Assembly: GCF_048569485.1 (NCBI RefSeq) | Contig: NC_134357.1 | Location: 360,869,927-360,933,926, forward strand | Length of the DNA stretch: 64,000 bases | Direction: 5' to 3' | Source: Anomaloglossus baeobatrachus | Lineage: Eukaryota > Chordata > Amphibia > Anura > Aromobatidae | The notes under the pieces: model-generated | Told to the model about the DNA's origin: nothing | Seen by the model: only the letters and a program-made list of their open reading frames with translations | The model's database searches: none | Shown here: positions 11,746 through 21,481 of the stretch, piece after piece | Layout of the letters: each line of letters opens with the position of its first letter | Numbering within the stretch: the first letter of the stretch is position 1 | Translations under genes and position numbers: made by a program

Positions 11746-13164
11746 GCCTACAGCTGTCTGCTTTACCTGCGCTAGGTATGAAAAATAGGGGGGACCCCAC
11801 TTCATTATTTCTTTTATTTCATTTATTCCCTATCCACATGTGTTTACAGAGCAATTGTCCTTCTCTTACTCCCATTTTGCTTCCTTTTGTAGCCCCCTAG
11901 CCTTTACTATGACCATTTTACAGCACATAATTTCGGGTCCCCGTTGCCTTCTATGTGGCTCGGGGTTCAGGGGTTTGGTTCAGTACTGAACCAAACTTTT
12001 AACTAGTTTGGCTGAACCTAGTGAACCCGAACATCCACGGATCCATTCATCCTTTAGTTTTGAATTATTTTTAAAATACACCATTTCAGAAGCACTATTG
12101 AAAACCTTTCTCCCTGCCTCTTCTGCTAATCCCTTTAATGAAATATCACATTTTCCATGAATTTCAACATTTGTATTTGCAGGCTCATCCACCTTGACTC
12201 TCCAGACATTGTAGCCCCCAAAAGAAGAAATGCCTCAACTTTTAACTTTGCATAATCCTTGTCATCCTGGTCACTGAGGACATAATAGGCCTGTTGTGAC
12301 TGAACTGACAGGTAAACTGTCAGCACATCCGCCCACTTAGCAGCTGGAAGTCTCTATGGCTCAGCAACTCTGTCAACACAGTTAGGTCAGAACATCATCA
12401 TCATATGTCTTCTTTTGGAAGGCACCTTGCTCCGGTTTTCTCACTTTTAGTTGAAGGCCCTTCATCCATCATTGCTGCTGCTTTCCAATAAGTCAAATTC
12501 CTTGGTAACGGACAGTCAGTGAAGAGAGAGACAAAGAGTTGAGGGGAGAAGAAGATTATTTGGGTAACAGGATTAGAAGGGTAAAAGATTGTAAAATGGG
12601 ATGCCATAGAAAAGGATGTTGCTGTAGTCTAGGCGAGTGATAATGATGGTTTGCGGACACACGTTTGTTAAGTCTCTAAGCCCCCTTCACACACCCGCTC
12701 CCGACTAGTGCCAAACATATATGTCAGAGGTCGGAAAGTGGTTAAATAAGGTTTTTATTTGAAATTTTATTTTAAAATATTGATTCTTTTTCAATTTAAC
12801 TAAAAATGTGTCTCATACTTCTTGTTCTGTGCAGAAAACGTATCCTTTTTAATTATCATTAACAACATAATTAAAATGAAAGACAATACCTCCAGATACA
12901 GTAATAACACAGGATCCACCATTTACATTCAGTGATGGTCGGAGCTCAACTCTTCCACTTCTTTTCACAATGATAAAAATCAGAACATGAGCAGAAAAAA
13001 ATCCTATTCAAGTTAAGTGTTAGAGCCAATCCATTGCAGCTTGTGTCCATGTGACTGCTCAAAAGAACAAGAAGTATGGGGCCGATTCATCAAGACTGGC
13101 ATAGCACACAATCGTGCTACACCAGTCTTGCAGGAGTATAAGGCACCAAATTCATTAAAAAGTG
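11746..13164. other. Intergenic, no gene seen
   Basis: AT-rich sequence without a supported gene. At 12660-12750 there is another short repeat end (GGAAAGTGGTTAAATAAGG). From about 13080 to 13164 lies the left part of a repeat that resumes at 24660 after the hAT insertion (ATTCATTAAAAAGTGCACC on the left, CCACATAATGAATTTGAC on the right). Confidence 0.5.
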
Positions 13165-13644
13165 CACCCCACCAGGGCCGTATTTACCATTAGGCACCCG
13201 TGGTCCGGTGCCTGGGGCAGCACCTTCTTGCAGCAAACAAAAAAAAATTTTTTTTACACACCCTCTCCCCCTCCGTTAGACAGTCCATTAAATCCGCTGT
13301 GTTTTCGGAAGGGGGGGTGGGAGAGGCGCACCTTCATTTATCTTTATCTGTGCCTTTAAGACACAATACAGATAAACTCCGGGCGCCGGGCACAGGGAGC
13401 TGATTGACCTCGGAAGTGCTGGCGCCTGCACTTCCGGGGTCAGAGGCACACGCCAATCAGCTCTGTGCTGTGGCGTCCGCATCTGAAGCATTTTCAGATG
13501 CCGCGGAGGAGGTGAGATCACTCACCGGAGCTGAGAGAAGAAAGGCGACAGACACCGGAGGAGGAGGAAGAGGAGGAGGGCAGCAGGAGCAGGTAATTGC
13601 TCACAGAGCTGAAGATTCATAGGGAAGGTGCGGGTCTTCCTAAT

Positions 13645-14605
13645 GAGGATTGTGGGGGAGGGGCAGGCAGAGGCTATAGTGGTGTGTGGGGGAGGGGCAG
13701 GCAAAGGCTATAATGTGCTGTGTGTGGGGGAGGGGCAGGCAGAGGCTATAATGTAATGTGTGTGGGGGAGGGGCAGGCAAAGGCTATAATGTGCTGTGTG
13801 GGGGAGGGGCAGGCAGAGGCTATAATGTGCTGTGTGTGGGGGTGGGGCAGGCAGAGACTAATGTGCTGTGTGTGTGGGGGAGGGGCAGGCAGAGACTAAT
13901 GTGCTGTGTGTGGGGGAGGGGCAGGCAGAAGCTATAGTGATGTGTGTGGGGGAGGGGAAGGCAGAGGTTATAATGTGCTGTGTGTGGGGGAGAGGCAGGC
14001 AGAGGCTATAATGTGCTGTGTGTGGGGGAGGGGCAGGCAGAAGCTAGAATGTGATATGTGTGGGGGAGGGGCAGGCAAAGACTAATGTGCTGTGTTTGGG
14101 GGAGGGACAGACAGAGGCTATAGCGATGTGTGTGGGGGAGGGGCAGGCAGACGCTATAGTGATATGTGTAGGAGAGGGGCAGGCAGAGGCTAGAATGTGA
14201 TGTGCATGGGGAGGAGCAGGCAGAGGCTATAATGTGCTGTGTGTGTGGGAGGGGCAGGCAGAGACTAATGTGCTGTGTGTGGGGGAGGGACAGGCAGAGG
14301 CTATAGTGATGTGTGTGGGGGAGGGGCAGGCAGACGCTATAGTGATATGTGTGGGAGAGGGGCAGGCAGAGGCTAGAATGTGCTGTGTGTGGGGGAGGGG
14401 CAGGCAGAGGCTATAGTGATGTGTGTGGGGGAGGCGCAGGCAGAGGCTATAATATGCTGTGTGTGGGGGAGGGGCAGGCAGAGGCTATAATGTGATGTGT
14501 GTGGGGGAGAGGGGCAGGCAGAGGCTATAATGTGATGTGTGTGGGAGAGGGGCAGGCAGAGGCTATAATGTGATGTGTGTGGGGGAGGGGCAGGTAGAGG
14601 TTATA
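13645..14605 (+). repeat. 38-bp minisatellite
   Basis: About 25 imperfect tandem copies of a roughly 38-bp unit (GTGTGGGGGAGGGGCAGGC followed by AGAGGCTATAATGTGCT). Variants include insertions of GTGT and swaps of AGAGGC with AGACGC. It is homologous in pattern to the reverse complement of the minisatellite at 55985-57950 in hAT element 2. No coding meaning. Confidence 0.85.
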
Positions 14606-14714
14606 GTCTGGGGATAAGGAGGCCTATTGCTGTAGATGGGGGGTTTAGGGAGCTTATTGCTGTGGAGGAGGAGTTAGGGGGGCTTACAGAATGTAAGGAC
14701 TCAGTATGTTGGGG

Positions 14715-15025
14715 GTCTCAGTATGGAGAGGGGTAAACTTGGCACTCAAGATCAATGTAAATAGTGGTTTTTATTGTGAAGAACTTGTAGGACCAGCACA
14801 AGCACAGATGTTTTGTTCAAAAGACCTTCATCAGTGCGTGCAGAGGGTCCTCAGAAAGTATTGTAGCGTGGCGAGCGGCGTAGCTGGGTGTGACGTGGTG
14901 TCCACCGCTGTCTATGTGGCAATGATGTGCTTGTGCTGGTCCTACAAGTTTCTACATCTACTTGAGATGCTTTTGGACCCTTCTTGTGCCACCTCCCCCC
15001 AGAAGTGCCGCGTATCAACTCACTA
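14715..15025 (-). mobile_element. Short retroelement fragment with decayed hammerhead motif
   Basis: An insertion interrupting GTATGGAGAGGGG-type repeats present on both sides (14723 and 15027). It holds an inverted pair of arms (14779-14806 and 14928-14956, around GTGCTGGTCCTACAAG). A hammerhead-like core lies on the minus strand at 14802-14841: CTGATGA, a stem, then AAAC. Arrangement resembles Penelope-like or retrozyme-like debris. No reverse transcriptase is present. Confidence 0.45.
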
Positions 15026-15312
15026 AGTATGGAGAGGGGGAAGCATTGGGAGCTCATTATGGAAAAGGGGTAGCAAGGGGGTTCAGTATGAACAGGGGCA
15101 GCATGGGTGGGCTAAGTATGGAGTGGAGCAATGTACAGTCATGGCCAAAAGTTTTGAGAATGACACCAAAATTATATCTTCACATGATCTGTTGCCCTCT
15201 GGTTTTTAATTGTGTTTGTCTGATGTTTACATCACATACAGAAATATAATTGCAATCATATTATGAGCACCAAAAGGTTATATTGACAGTTAGAATGAGT
15301 TAATGCAGCAAG

Positions 15313-16314
15313 TCAATATTTGCAGTGTTGACCCTTCTTCTTCAGGACCTCTGCAATTCTCCCTGGCATGCTCTCAATCAACTTCTGGATCAAATCCTGA
15401 CTGATAGCTGTCCATTCTTGCATAAGCAATGCTTGAATTTTGCGAGAATTTGTTGTTTTTTGTTTGTCCACCCGTCTCTTGATGATCAATGGGATTAAGA
15501 TCTGGGGAGTTTCCAGGCCATGGACCCAAAATCTCTATGTTTTGTTCCATGAGCCATTTAGTGATCTCCTTTGCTTTATGGCAAGGTGCTCCATCATGCT
15601 GGAAAAGGCATTGTTGGGCGCCAAACTGCTCTTGGACAGTTGGGAGAAGTTGCTCTTAGAGGACATTCTGGTACCATTCTTTATTCATGGCGGTGTTTTT
15701 AGGCAAGACTGTGAGTGAGCTGATTCCCTTGGCTGAGAAGCAACCCCACACATGAATCGTTTCAGGATGCTTAACAGTTGGCATGAGACAAGACTGGTGG
15801 TAGCGCTCACCTCTTCTTCTCCTAATAAGCTGTTTTCCAGATGTCCCAAACAATCGAAAAGGGGATTCATCTGATAAAATGACTTTACCCCAGTCCTCAG
15901 CAGTCCACTCCCTGTACCTTTTGCAGAATATCAGTCGGTCCCTGATGTTTTTTCTGGAGAGAAGTGGCTTCTTTGCTGCCCTCCTTGAAACCAGGCCTTG
16001 CTCAAGCAGTCTCCGCCTCACAGTGCGTGCAGAAGCACTCACACCAGCCTGCTGCCATTGCTGAGCTAGCTCGGCACTGCTGGTAGTCCGATCCCGCAGC
16101 TGAAACAGTTTTAAGATATTGTCCTGGCGTTTGCTGATCCTTCTTGGGCGCCCCGAGCCTTTTTGGCAACAATGGAAGCTCTCTCCTTGAAGTTCTTGAT
16201 GATGCAATAGATTGTTGACTGAGGTGCAATCTTTGTAGCTGCGATACTCTTCCCTGTTAGGCCATTTTTGTGCAGAGCAATGATGGCTGCACGTGTTTCT
16301 TTAGAGATAACCAT
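15313..16314 (-). pseudogene. Tc1-like DD34E transposase pseudogene
   Basis: Start codon at 16314 (MVISKETRAAIIALHKNGLT), stop at 15313 after LKKKGQHCKY; about 334 codons if unbroken. Order of parts: two helix-turn-helix regions with the GRPR-type linker GRPRRIS, first catalytic aspartate in VILSDESPFRLFG, second in FQHDGAPCHKAKE, then NSPDLNPI. A frameshift lies near 16150-16200, a stop near 15650, and a deletion of roughly 17 bases just after SPDLNPI removes the catalytic glutamate. Non-functional in this copy. Confidence 0.9.
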
Positions 16315-16482
16315 GGTTAACTGAAGAGAAACAATGATACCAAGCACCAGCCTCCTTTTAAAGTGTCCAGTGGTGTCATTCTTACTTAATCCTGACTGAT
16401 TGATTGCCAGCCCTGTCCTCATCAACACCCACACCTGTGTTAATGGAACAATCACTAAAACAATGTTACCTGCTCCTTTTAA

Positions 16483-17120
16483 AACAATACAATCACTGAC
16501 CCCGGGGAGACCAGCCAGAGAAAACACTGCCGTCAGCCAGCGAGGGCCCTCAAGACAGTGAAATCCTAGGTACATTGCCCCCTGGGAAATATGCAAATCA
16601 AAAAGGTTCGTGGAGCCTCTGTTAGGAGTCTCAACACAGAAACCAGCCAGATATTCCTCTGGGAAGGGCCCAGCCAAGGGGTGACTCTTTTTAGGAGACC
16701 ACCATAACCACCATATTAAGTGGCCCTTTTAGTCAATATCCAACTTTTTGACAAGTTTAAAGATATGACAAGGGAAATACCAAGGCCAGGTATCCATCCA
16801 CAGACCGCTGTTTCGGGGTATTGCCCCTCATCAGTGTGGAGTAGGATTCTGGCTGGGTGGGAGCAATGCCTAGTAGACCAACAAACAAAACAATCACTGT
16901 TCTCAGGGAGACCAGCCAGAGAAAACACTGCCGTCAGCCAGCGAGGGCGCTCAAGACAGTGAAATCCTAGGTACATTGCCCCCTGGGAAATATGCAAATC
17001 AAAAAGGTCCGTGGAGCCTCTGTTAGGAGTCTCAACACAGAAACTAGCCAGATATCCCTTCGGGAAGGACCTAGCCAAGGAGTGGCTCTTTTTAGGAGCT
17101 CCACGGACCTTTTTGATTAG
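16483..17120 (-). mobile_element. Penelope-like or retrozyme-like insertion with hammerhead ribozyme
   Basis: 638 bp flanked by a perfect 13-bp duplication CTGCTCCTTTTAA (16470-16482 and 17121-17133), typical of target-primed insertion. The interior is 1.6 tandem copies of a 398-bp monomer: about 215 bp at 16485-16702 is repeated at 16883-17100. A hammerhead fold lies on the minus strand in the unrepeated part (16798-16839). A short inverted tail (17096-17119 against 16990-17012, around TCCACGGACCTTTTTGAT) closes the 5' side. No protein is encoded. Tandem pseudo-LTRs, a short inverted extension and hammerheads are known traits of Penelope-like elements; the assignment is inferred. Confidence 0.65.
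16798..16839 (-). ncRNA. Hammerhead ribozyme, type I-like with minimal stem III
   Basis: Minus strand, in order: stem I strand CCACA (16835-16839), the invariant CTGATGA, stem II GGGG-CAATA-CCCC, invariant GAA, A15.1 and C15.2, loop AGCG, GT, cleavage-position C (the triplet GTC), then stem I strand TGTGG (16798-16802). All core positions known for hammerheads are present and both stems I (5 bp) and II (4 bp) pair perfectly. Stem III is only 2 bp, as described for Penelope-associated and newt hammerheads, which can work as dimers. Self-cleavage is predicted between 16803 and 16802. Activity is inferred. Confidence 0.8.
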
Positions 17121-17366
17121 CTGCTCCTTTTAAGGCAGGAATGCAATGATGTTGAAATGTGTTTTGGGGGTTAAAGTTCATTTTCTTAGCCAATATTGAC
17201 TTTGCAAGTAATTGCTGTTAAGCTGATCACTCTTTATGACATTCTGGAGTATATGCAAATTGCCATTAGAAAAACTTAAGCAGTAGACTTTGTAAAAATT
17301 ATTATTTGTAGCATTCTCAAAACTTTTGGCCATGACTGTAGGGTACTCGGTGTGAAACGTGAGATA

Positions 17367-17392
17367 GTGTGTGTGTGTGTGTGTGTGTGTGT
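17367..17392 (+). repeat. (TG)n microsatellite
   Basis: Uninterrupted TG dinucleotide run directly to the right of Tc1 element 2, before the 31-bp minisatellite. Confidence 0.9.
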
Positions 17393-17404
17393 GGAGGGGC
17401 TCAG

Positions 17405-18822
17405 CTTTAGGCATGAGGCAGCATGGTGGTTTCTGTATGATGAGTGAGGTAGCATGGTGGTCTCTGTATGATGAGTGGGGCAGCAAAGTGGTCTCTGTAT
17501 GATGAGTGGGGCAGCATGGTGGTCTCTGTATGATGAGTGGGGTAGCATGGTGCTCTCTGTATGATGAGTGGGTTAGCATGGTGGTCTCTGTATGATGAGT
17601 GGGATAGCATGGTCGTCTCTGTATGATGAGTGGGGTAGCATGGTGGTCTCTGTATGATGAGTGGGGTAGCATGGTGGTCTCTGTATGATGAGTGAGCAGC
17701 ATGGTGGTCTCTGTATGATGAGTGGGTTAGCATGGTGGTCTCTGTATGATGAGTGGGGTAGCATGGTCGTCTCTGTATGATGAGTGGGGTAGCATGGTGG
17801 TCTCTGTATGATGAGTGGGGTAGCATGGTGGCTTCTGTCTGATGAGTGAGCAGCATGGTGGTCTCTGTATGATGAGTGGGGTAACACACTCTGTATGATG
17901 AGTGGGGCAGAATGGTGGTGTCTGTATGATGAGTGAGACAGCATGGTGGTGTCTGTATGATGAGTGGGAAAGCATGGTGGTGTCTGTATGATGAGTGGGG
18001 CAGCATGGTGGTGTCTGTATGATGAGTGGGGCAGCATAGTGGTCTCTGTATGATGAGTGGGGCAGCATGATGGTCTCTGTATGATGAGTGGGGCAGCATG
18101 GTGGTGTCTGTATGATGAGTGGGTCAGCATGGTGGTCTCTGTATGATGAATGGGGCAGAATGGTGGTGTCTGTATGATGAGTGAGACAGCATGGTGGTGT
18201 CTGTATGTTGAGTGGGAAAGCATGGTGGTGTCTGTATGATGAGTGGGGCAGCATAGTGGTCTCTGTATGATGAGTGGGGCAGCATGGTGGTCTCTGTATG
18301 ATGAGTGGGGCAGCATGGTGGTGTCTGTATGATGAGTGGGTCAGCATGGTGGTGTCTGTATGATGAGTGGGGCAGCATGGTGGTCTCTGTATGATGAATG
18401 GGGCAGAATGGTGGTGTCTGTATGATGAGTGAGACAGCATGGTGGTGTCTGTATGTTGAGTGGGAAAGCATGGTGGTGTCTGTATGATGAGTGGGGCAGC
18501 ATGGTGGTGTCTGTATGATGAGTCGGGCAGCATAGTGGTCTCTGTATGATGAGTGGGGCAGCATGGTGGTCTCTGTATGATGAGTGGGGCAGCATGGTGG
18601 TCTCTGTATGATGAGTGGGGCAGCATGGTGGTCTCTGTATGATGAGTGGGGCAGCATGGTGGTGTCTGTATGATGAGTGGGGCAACATTGTGGTCTCTGT
18701 ATTATGAGTAGGGCAGCATGGTGGTCTCTGTATGATGAGTGGGGCAGCATGGTGGTCTCTGTATGATGAGTGGGGTAGCATGGTGGTCTCTGTATGATGA
18801 GTGGGGCAGCATGGTGGTCTCA
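17405..18822 (+). repeat. 31-bp minisatellite, about 45 copies
   Basis: Tandem units of GTCTCTGTATGATGAGTGGG followed by GCAGCATGGTG; the period is 31 bp. Variants change GTCTC to GTGTC and GGGGCAG to GGGTCAG or GAGACAG, forming a higher-order pattern: the block at 18130-18260 is repeated near 18370-18500. Because 31 is not a multiple of 3 and the unit lacks minus-strand stops, all three minus frames stay open for up to 299 codons with a 31-residue period. These frames are artefacts. Confidence 0.95.
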
Positions 18823-19261
18823 TTATGGAGAAGGGGCAGGCAGTATTTGGAGCGCAATAAGAAGGGGCAGCATGGGAGGTTCAGTATGGAGAAGGGCAGT
18901 GTGAGCTCCATATGGAGAGGGACATTGTGAGGAGGGGGCAGCATGATGTGAGGACAGTGTGCATATTTCATAATTGAGGAAGGTGTGGCGTGGGTATAGT
19001 TTATAAGGGAGGGCAGTGTGGCGTTTTATTAGGGGACAGTGTGGCGCTCATAGTATATAAGTGGGGACGGTGTGGTGGGAATATTTTTTATAGGGGAGGA
19101 TAATGTGGAGGCCATGTACGTTAAGAGGGATTGTGTGGAGTAATATTCTTTTACGGGGAGCGCAGTGAGGAGCAGTTATTTTTTTCAGTCTACAGTATAG
19201 GGCTTATTTATGGCGCAGCAACACTAACATTTACACAGGAAAAAATGCCTGGAGTGCTTCT
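18823..19261. repeat. Degenerate GGGGCAGCATGG / GGCAGTGTGG repeats
   Basis: Loose continuation of the minisatellite, with units built on GGCAGTGTGG and TATGGAGAGGG; no gene seen. Similar degenerate units lie at 14600-15130, so the Tc1 and the hammerhead fragment landed in one long repetitive tract. Confidence 0.6.
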
Positions 19262-19265
19262 TTAA

Positions 19266-19638
19266 AGGGAACCTTTCAGCAGATTTGGGGCCTATAAGCT
19301 GCAGCCACCCCCAGTGGGCTCTTATATACAGGATTCTAATATGCTGTATATAAGAGCCCAGGCCGCTGTGTAGAATGTAAAAATCACTTTATAATACTCA
19401 CCTAAAGGGTGGTGTTGTGCAGACTGGTCGGATGGGTGTCTCCGTTCTCCGGGTGCGGTGCCTCCTCTTTCGGCCATCTTTGTCCTCTTCTTCTGAAGCC
19501 TGGGTGCATGACGTGTCCTAAGTCATCCGCACTAGCCGGCATTGAAGTCCTGCGCAGTACAATACTTTGATCTGGCCTACTCAGGGCAGATCAAAGTGCA
19601 CCTGCGCAGGACCACAATGCTAGCTGACAGGTTCCCTT
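19266..19638 (+). mobile_element. piggyBac-like MITE
   Basis: 373 bp with ends AGGGAACCTTTCAGC and GCTGACAGGTTCCCTT (inverted) flanked by TTAA at 19262-19265 and 19639-19642. The interior has a palindrome around TATATAAGAGCCCA. No coding capacity. TTAA target and AGGGAACCTGTCAGC-type ends recur in the elements at 29484-30480 and 36867. Confidence 0.7.
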
Positions 19639-19674
19639 TTAATAGCAGAAAAATCTACATGTATTTAATATGCA

Positions 19675-19990
19675 AATGAGGGCACTTTGGTGCACTATTG
19701 GTGTGGTCTTTACTTTGGTGCACCATTAGTGTGGTCTTTGCTTCGGTGCACAGTTGGTGTGGTCTTTGCTTCAGTGCACAGTTGGTGTGGTCTTTGCTTT
19801 GGTGCACTGTTGGTGTGGTCTTTGTGTCGGTGCACAGTTGGTGTGGTCTTTGTGTCGGTGGACCATTGGGGTGGTCTTTGCTTTGGTGCACTGTGGGCGT
19901 GGTCTTTGCTTCAATGCACCATTGGTGTGGTCTTTGTGTCAGTGCACGGTTGGTGTGGTCTGAGCTTTGGTGCACCATTGGTGTGATTTG
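19675..19990 (+). repeat. 27-bp minisatellite
   Basis: About 11 copies of GGTGTGGTCTTTGCTTCGG followed by TGCACAGTT. The period is a multiple of three, so frames stay open on both strands; these are not genes. Confidence 0.88.
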
Positions 19991-20404
19991 TTTTATGCCC
20001 TAAAATTCTGAGCAGATTGGTGAGGAATCTGTTCCTGAAACCCCCAACCACAGCTGAAAAGCTTTTTTAGAAGAGCGCACACAGCACAGAGCGGATGCTT
20101 TAGAAAGTCATACTCCCGTCTCCTAAGCTGTGCACTTCTAAGGGGTCTTTTGAGCAATTTACGGGGGTCTCCAGACCCAGACCCACACCAATGTGCTCAG
20201 AATTATTGGACCTAAAACATAGAAGATGGCTCCCAAAAATTAAGGTATTTTTTAAATGTTTAATAGTTCTACTGCCTGCACCATCAGTACTGTGGTTTCT
20301 CTATGGTCCACAGTCTGATGATGGCTGGTAACAACTCCTGGTATCTCATTACTATTGTTACAGACATACTAGGAGCTGCAGTTTCATGCCAGACGATTTT
20401 ATGT

Positions 20405-21000
20405 TGAACTGGCTTTAGTTCTGGTGATGTAGTAGTGATTTGAGCTTGGTTCTGGTGATGCAAGCATGTGCCAATGGTGGTTATGTTGATGTAGTAGTGA
20501 TTTAAGCTTGGTTCTGGTGATTCAGTCTCGTACCAATGGTGGTTCTGGTGATGTAGCAGTGTGCAGATGGTGGTTTTGGTGATGTAGCAGTGTGCAGATA
20601 GTGGTTCTGGTGATGTAGTAGTGATTTGAGGTTGGTTCTGGAGATGTAGATGTAGCAATATTTAATTTATTAGATTTGATAGTAGATCATTATAGGGTCA
20701 TTGTGCCAGGCTAAATAAATATCTGTCTTAATGAGGCCATATGTCTGCCAAACAAGTATTTGACTAAAGCCCCCATACGCTATAGACAGCTGTCCCATCA
20801 TTCGGCTGATAGGTATCTTTCCTGACTCCCCCATACACTATAGACAGGTGTCCCATCACTCAGCTGGCAGCTATCTCCCTGACTCTCCCATACACTATAA
20901 ACAGCTGTCCCATCATTTGGCAGGTAGCTGTCTTCCTGACTCTCCCGTACTCTATAGACAGGTGTCCCATCACTCAACTGGCAGATGTCTCCCTGAGTGC
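20405..21000 (+). repeat. Two short irregular tandem arrays
   Basis: 20405-20650 has copies of GGTTCTGGTGATGTAGTAGTG with variable spacers. 20770-21000 has about four copies of a roughly 62-bp unit around CTATAGACAGGTGTCCCATC. No coding meaning. The sequence between 19990 and 20405 holds nothing recognisable. Confidence 0.7.
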
Positions 21001-21357
21001 TTACTTTGTTGAGTGCTCGTGTTCTCTATGAGACAGACGCTACTACACATCTCTGGCAGTGGCTCATCTCTAAAGCCTGCTTTACAAGCTTCAATATATC
21101 TCACAATCCGTCGTTGGGGTCAAGTTGTAAGTGACGCACATCCGGCATCGTTTGTGAGGTATCTGCGTGTGACACCTACGTGCGATCAGGATTGAACGCA
21201 AAACCGTTGATCGCAAACACATCGTATCTTTGTCTAGAATTGAAATTTTGTTGCACGAACCTAGTCAATTGAAACGTGTGACATCCCTCATACGATTTTG
21301 ATGTCTGAGGCTATATGCGCAGGTGTGCGCTCTGCACCGCAGCTTAAAAAAGGTCCG

Positions 21358-21393
21358 CTTCAGAACGCAGCTGAAAAGCTGCGTTCTGAAGCG
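21358..21393. other. Perfect 17-bp hairpin
   Basis: CGCTTCAGAACGCAGCT and its exact reverse complement are separated by only GAAA-type loop bases. It lies just left of the foldback. A transcript would form a microRNA-precursor-sized stem, but there is no evidence of transcription. Confidence 0.85.
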
Positions 21394-21481
21394 CCTCACA
21401 ATGTCTGTCATTCACTAATCTCTGTCAGTCGGTCACTATCTCTGTCCCTCTCTCTCTGTCCATGTCAGTCTATCCCTCTAA

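Larger units (their letters stand above)
15136..17338 (-). mobile_element. Tc1/mariner element 2
   Basis: Terminal inverted repeats CAGTCATGGCCAAAAGTTTT at both ends with TA duplications at 15134-15135 and 17339-17340. The transposase pseudogene is on the minus strand (15313-16314). A 638-bp retroelement is inserted at 16483-17120 in the upstream noncoding part. Without the insertion the element is about 1.55 kb, the usual Tc1 length. It lies between the two minisatellites of hAT element 1. Confidence 0.93.

Noticed and set aside
11980-12607. Minus-strand frames of 63-70 codons
   Set aside because: No recognisable domain, no splice or promoter context, and lengths expected by chance.
17405-18822. 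CRISPR array
   Set aside because: Units are contiguous with no spacers between repeats, and the genome is eukaryotic.
17178-18823. Repeat protein of up to 299 residues on the minus strand
   Set aside because: The 31-bp minisatellite gives the same 31-residue pattern in all three frames, so it is a compositional artefact.
19655-20003. Open frames of 99-107 codons on both strands
   Set aside because: 27-bp minisatellite whose period is a multiple of three.
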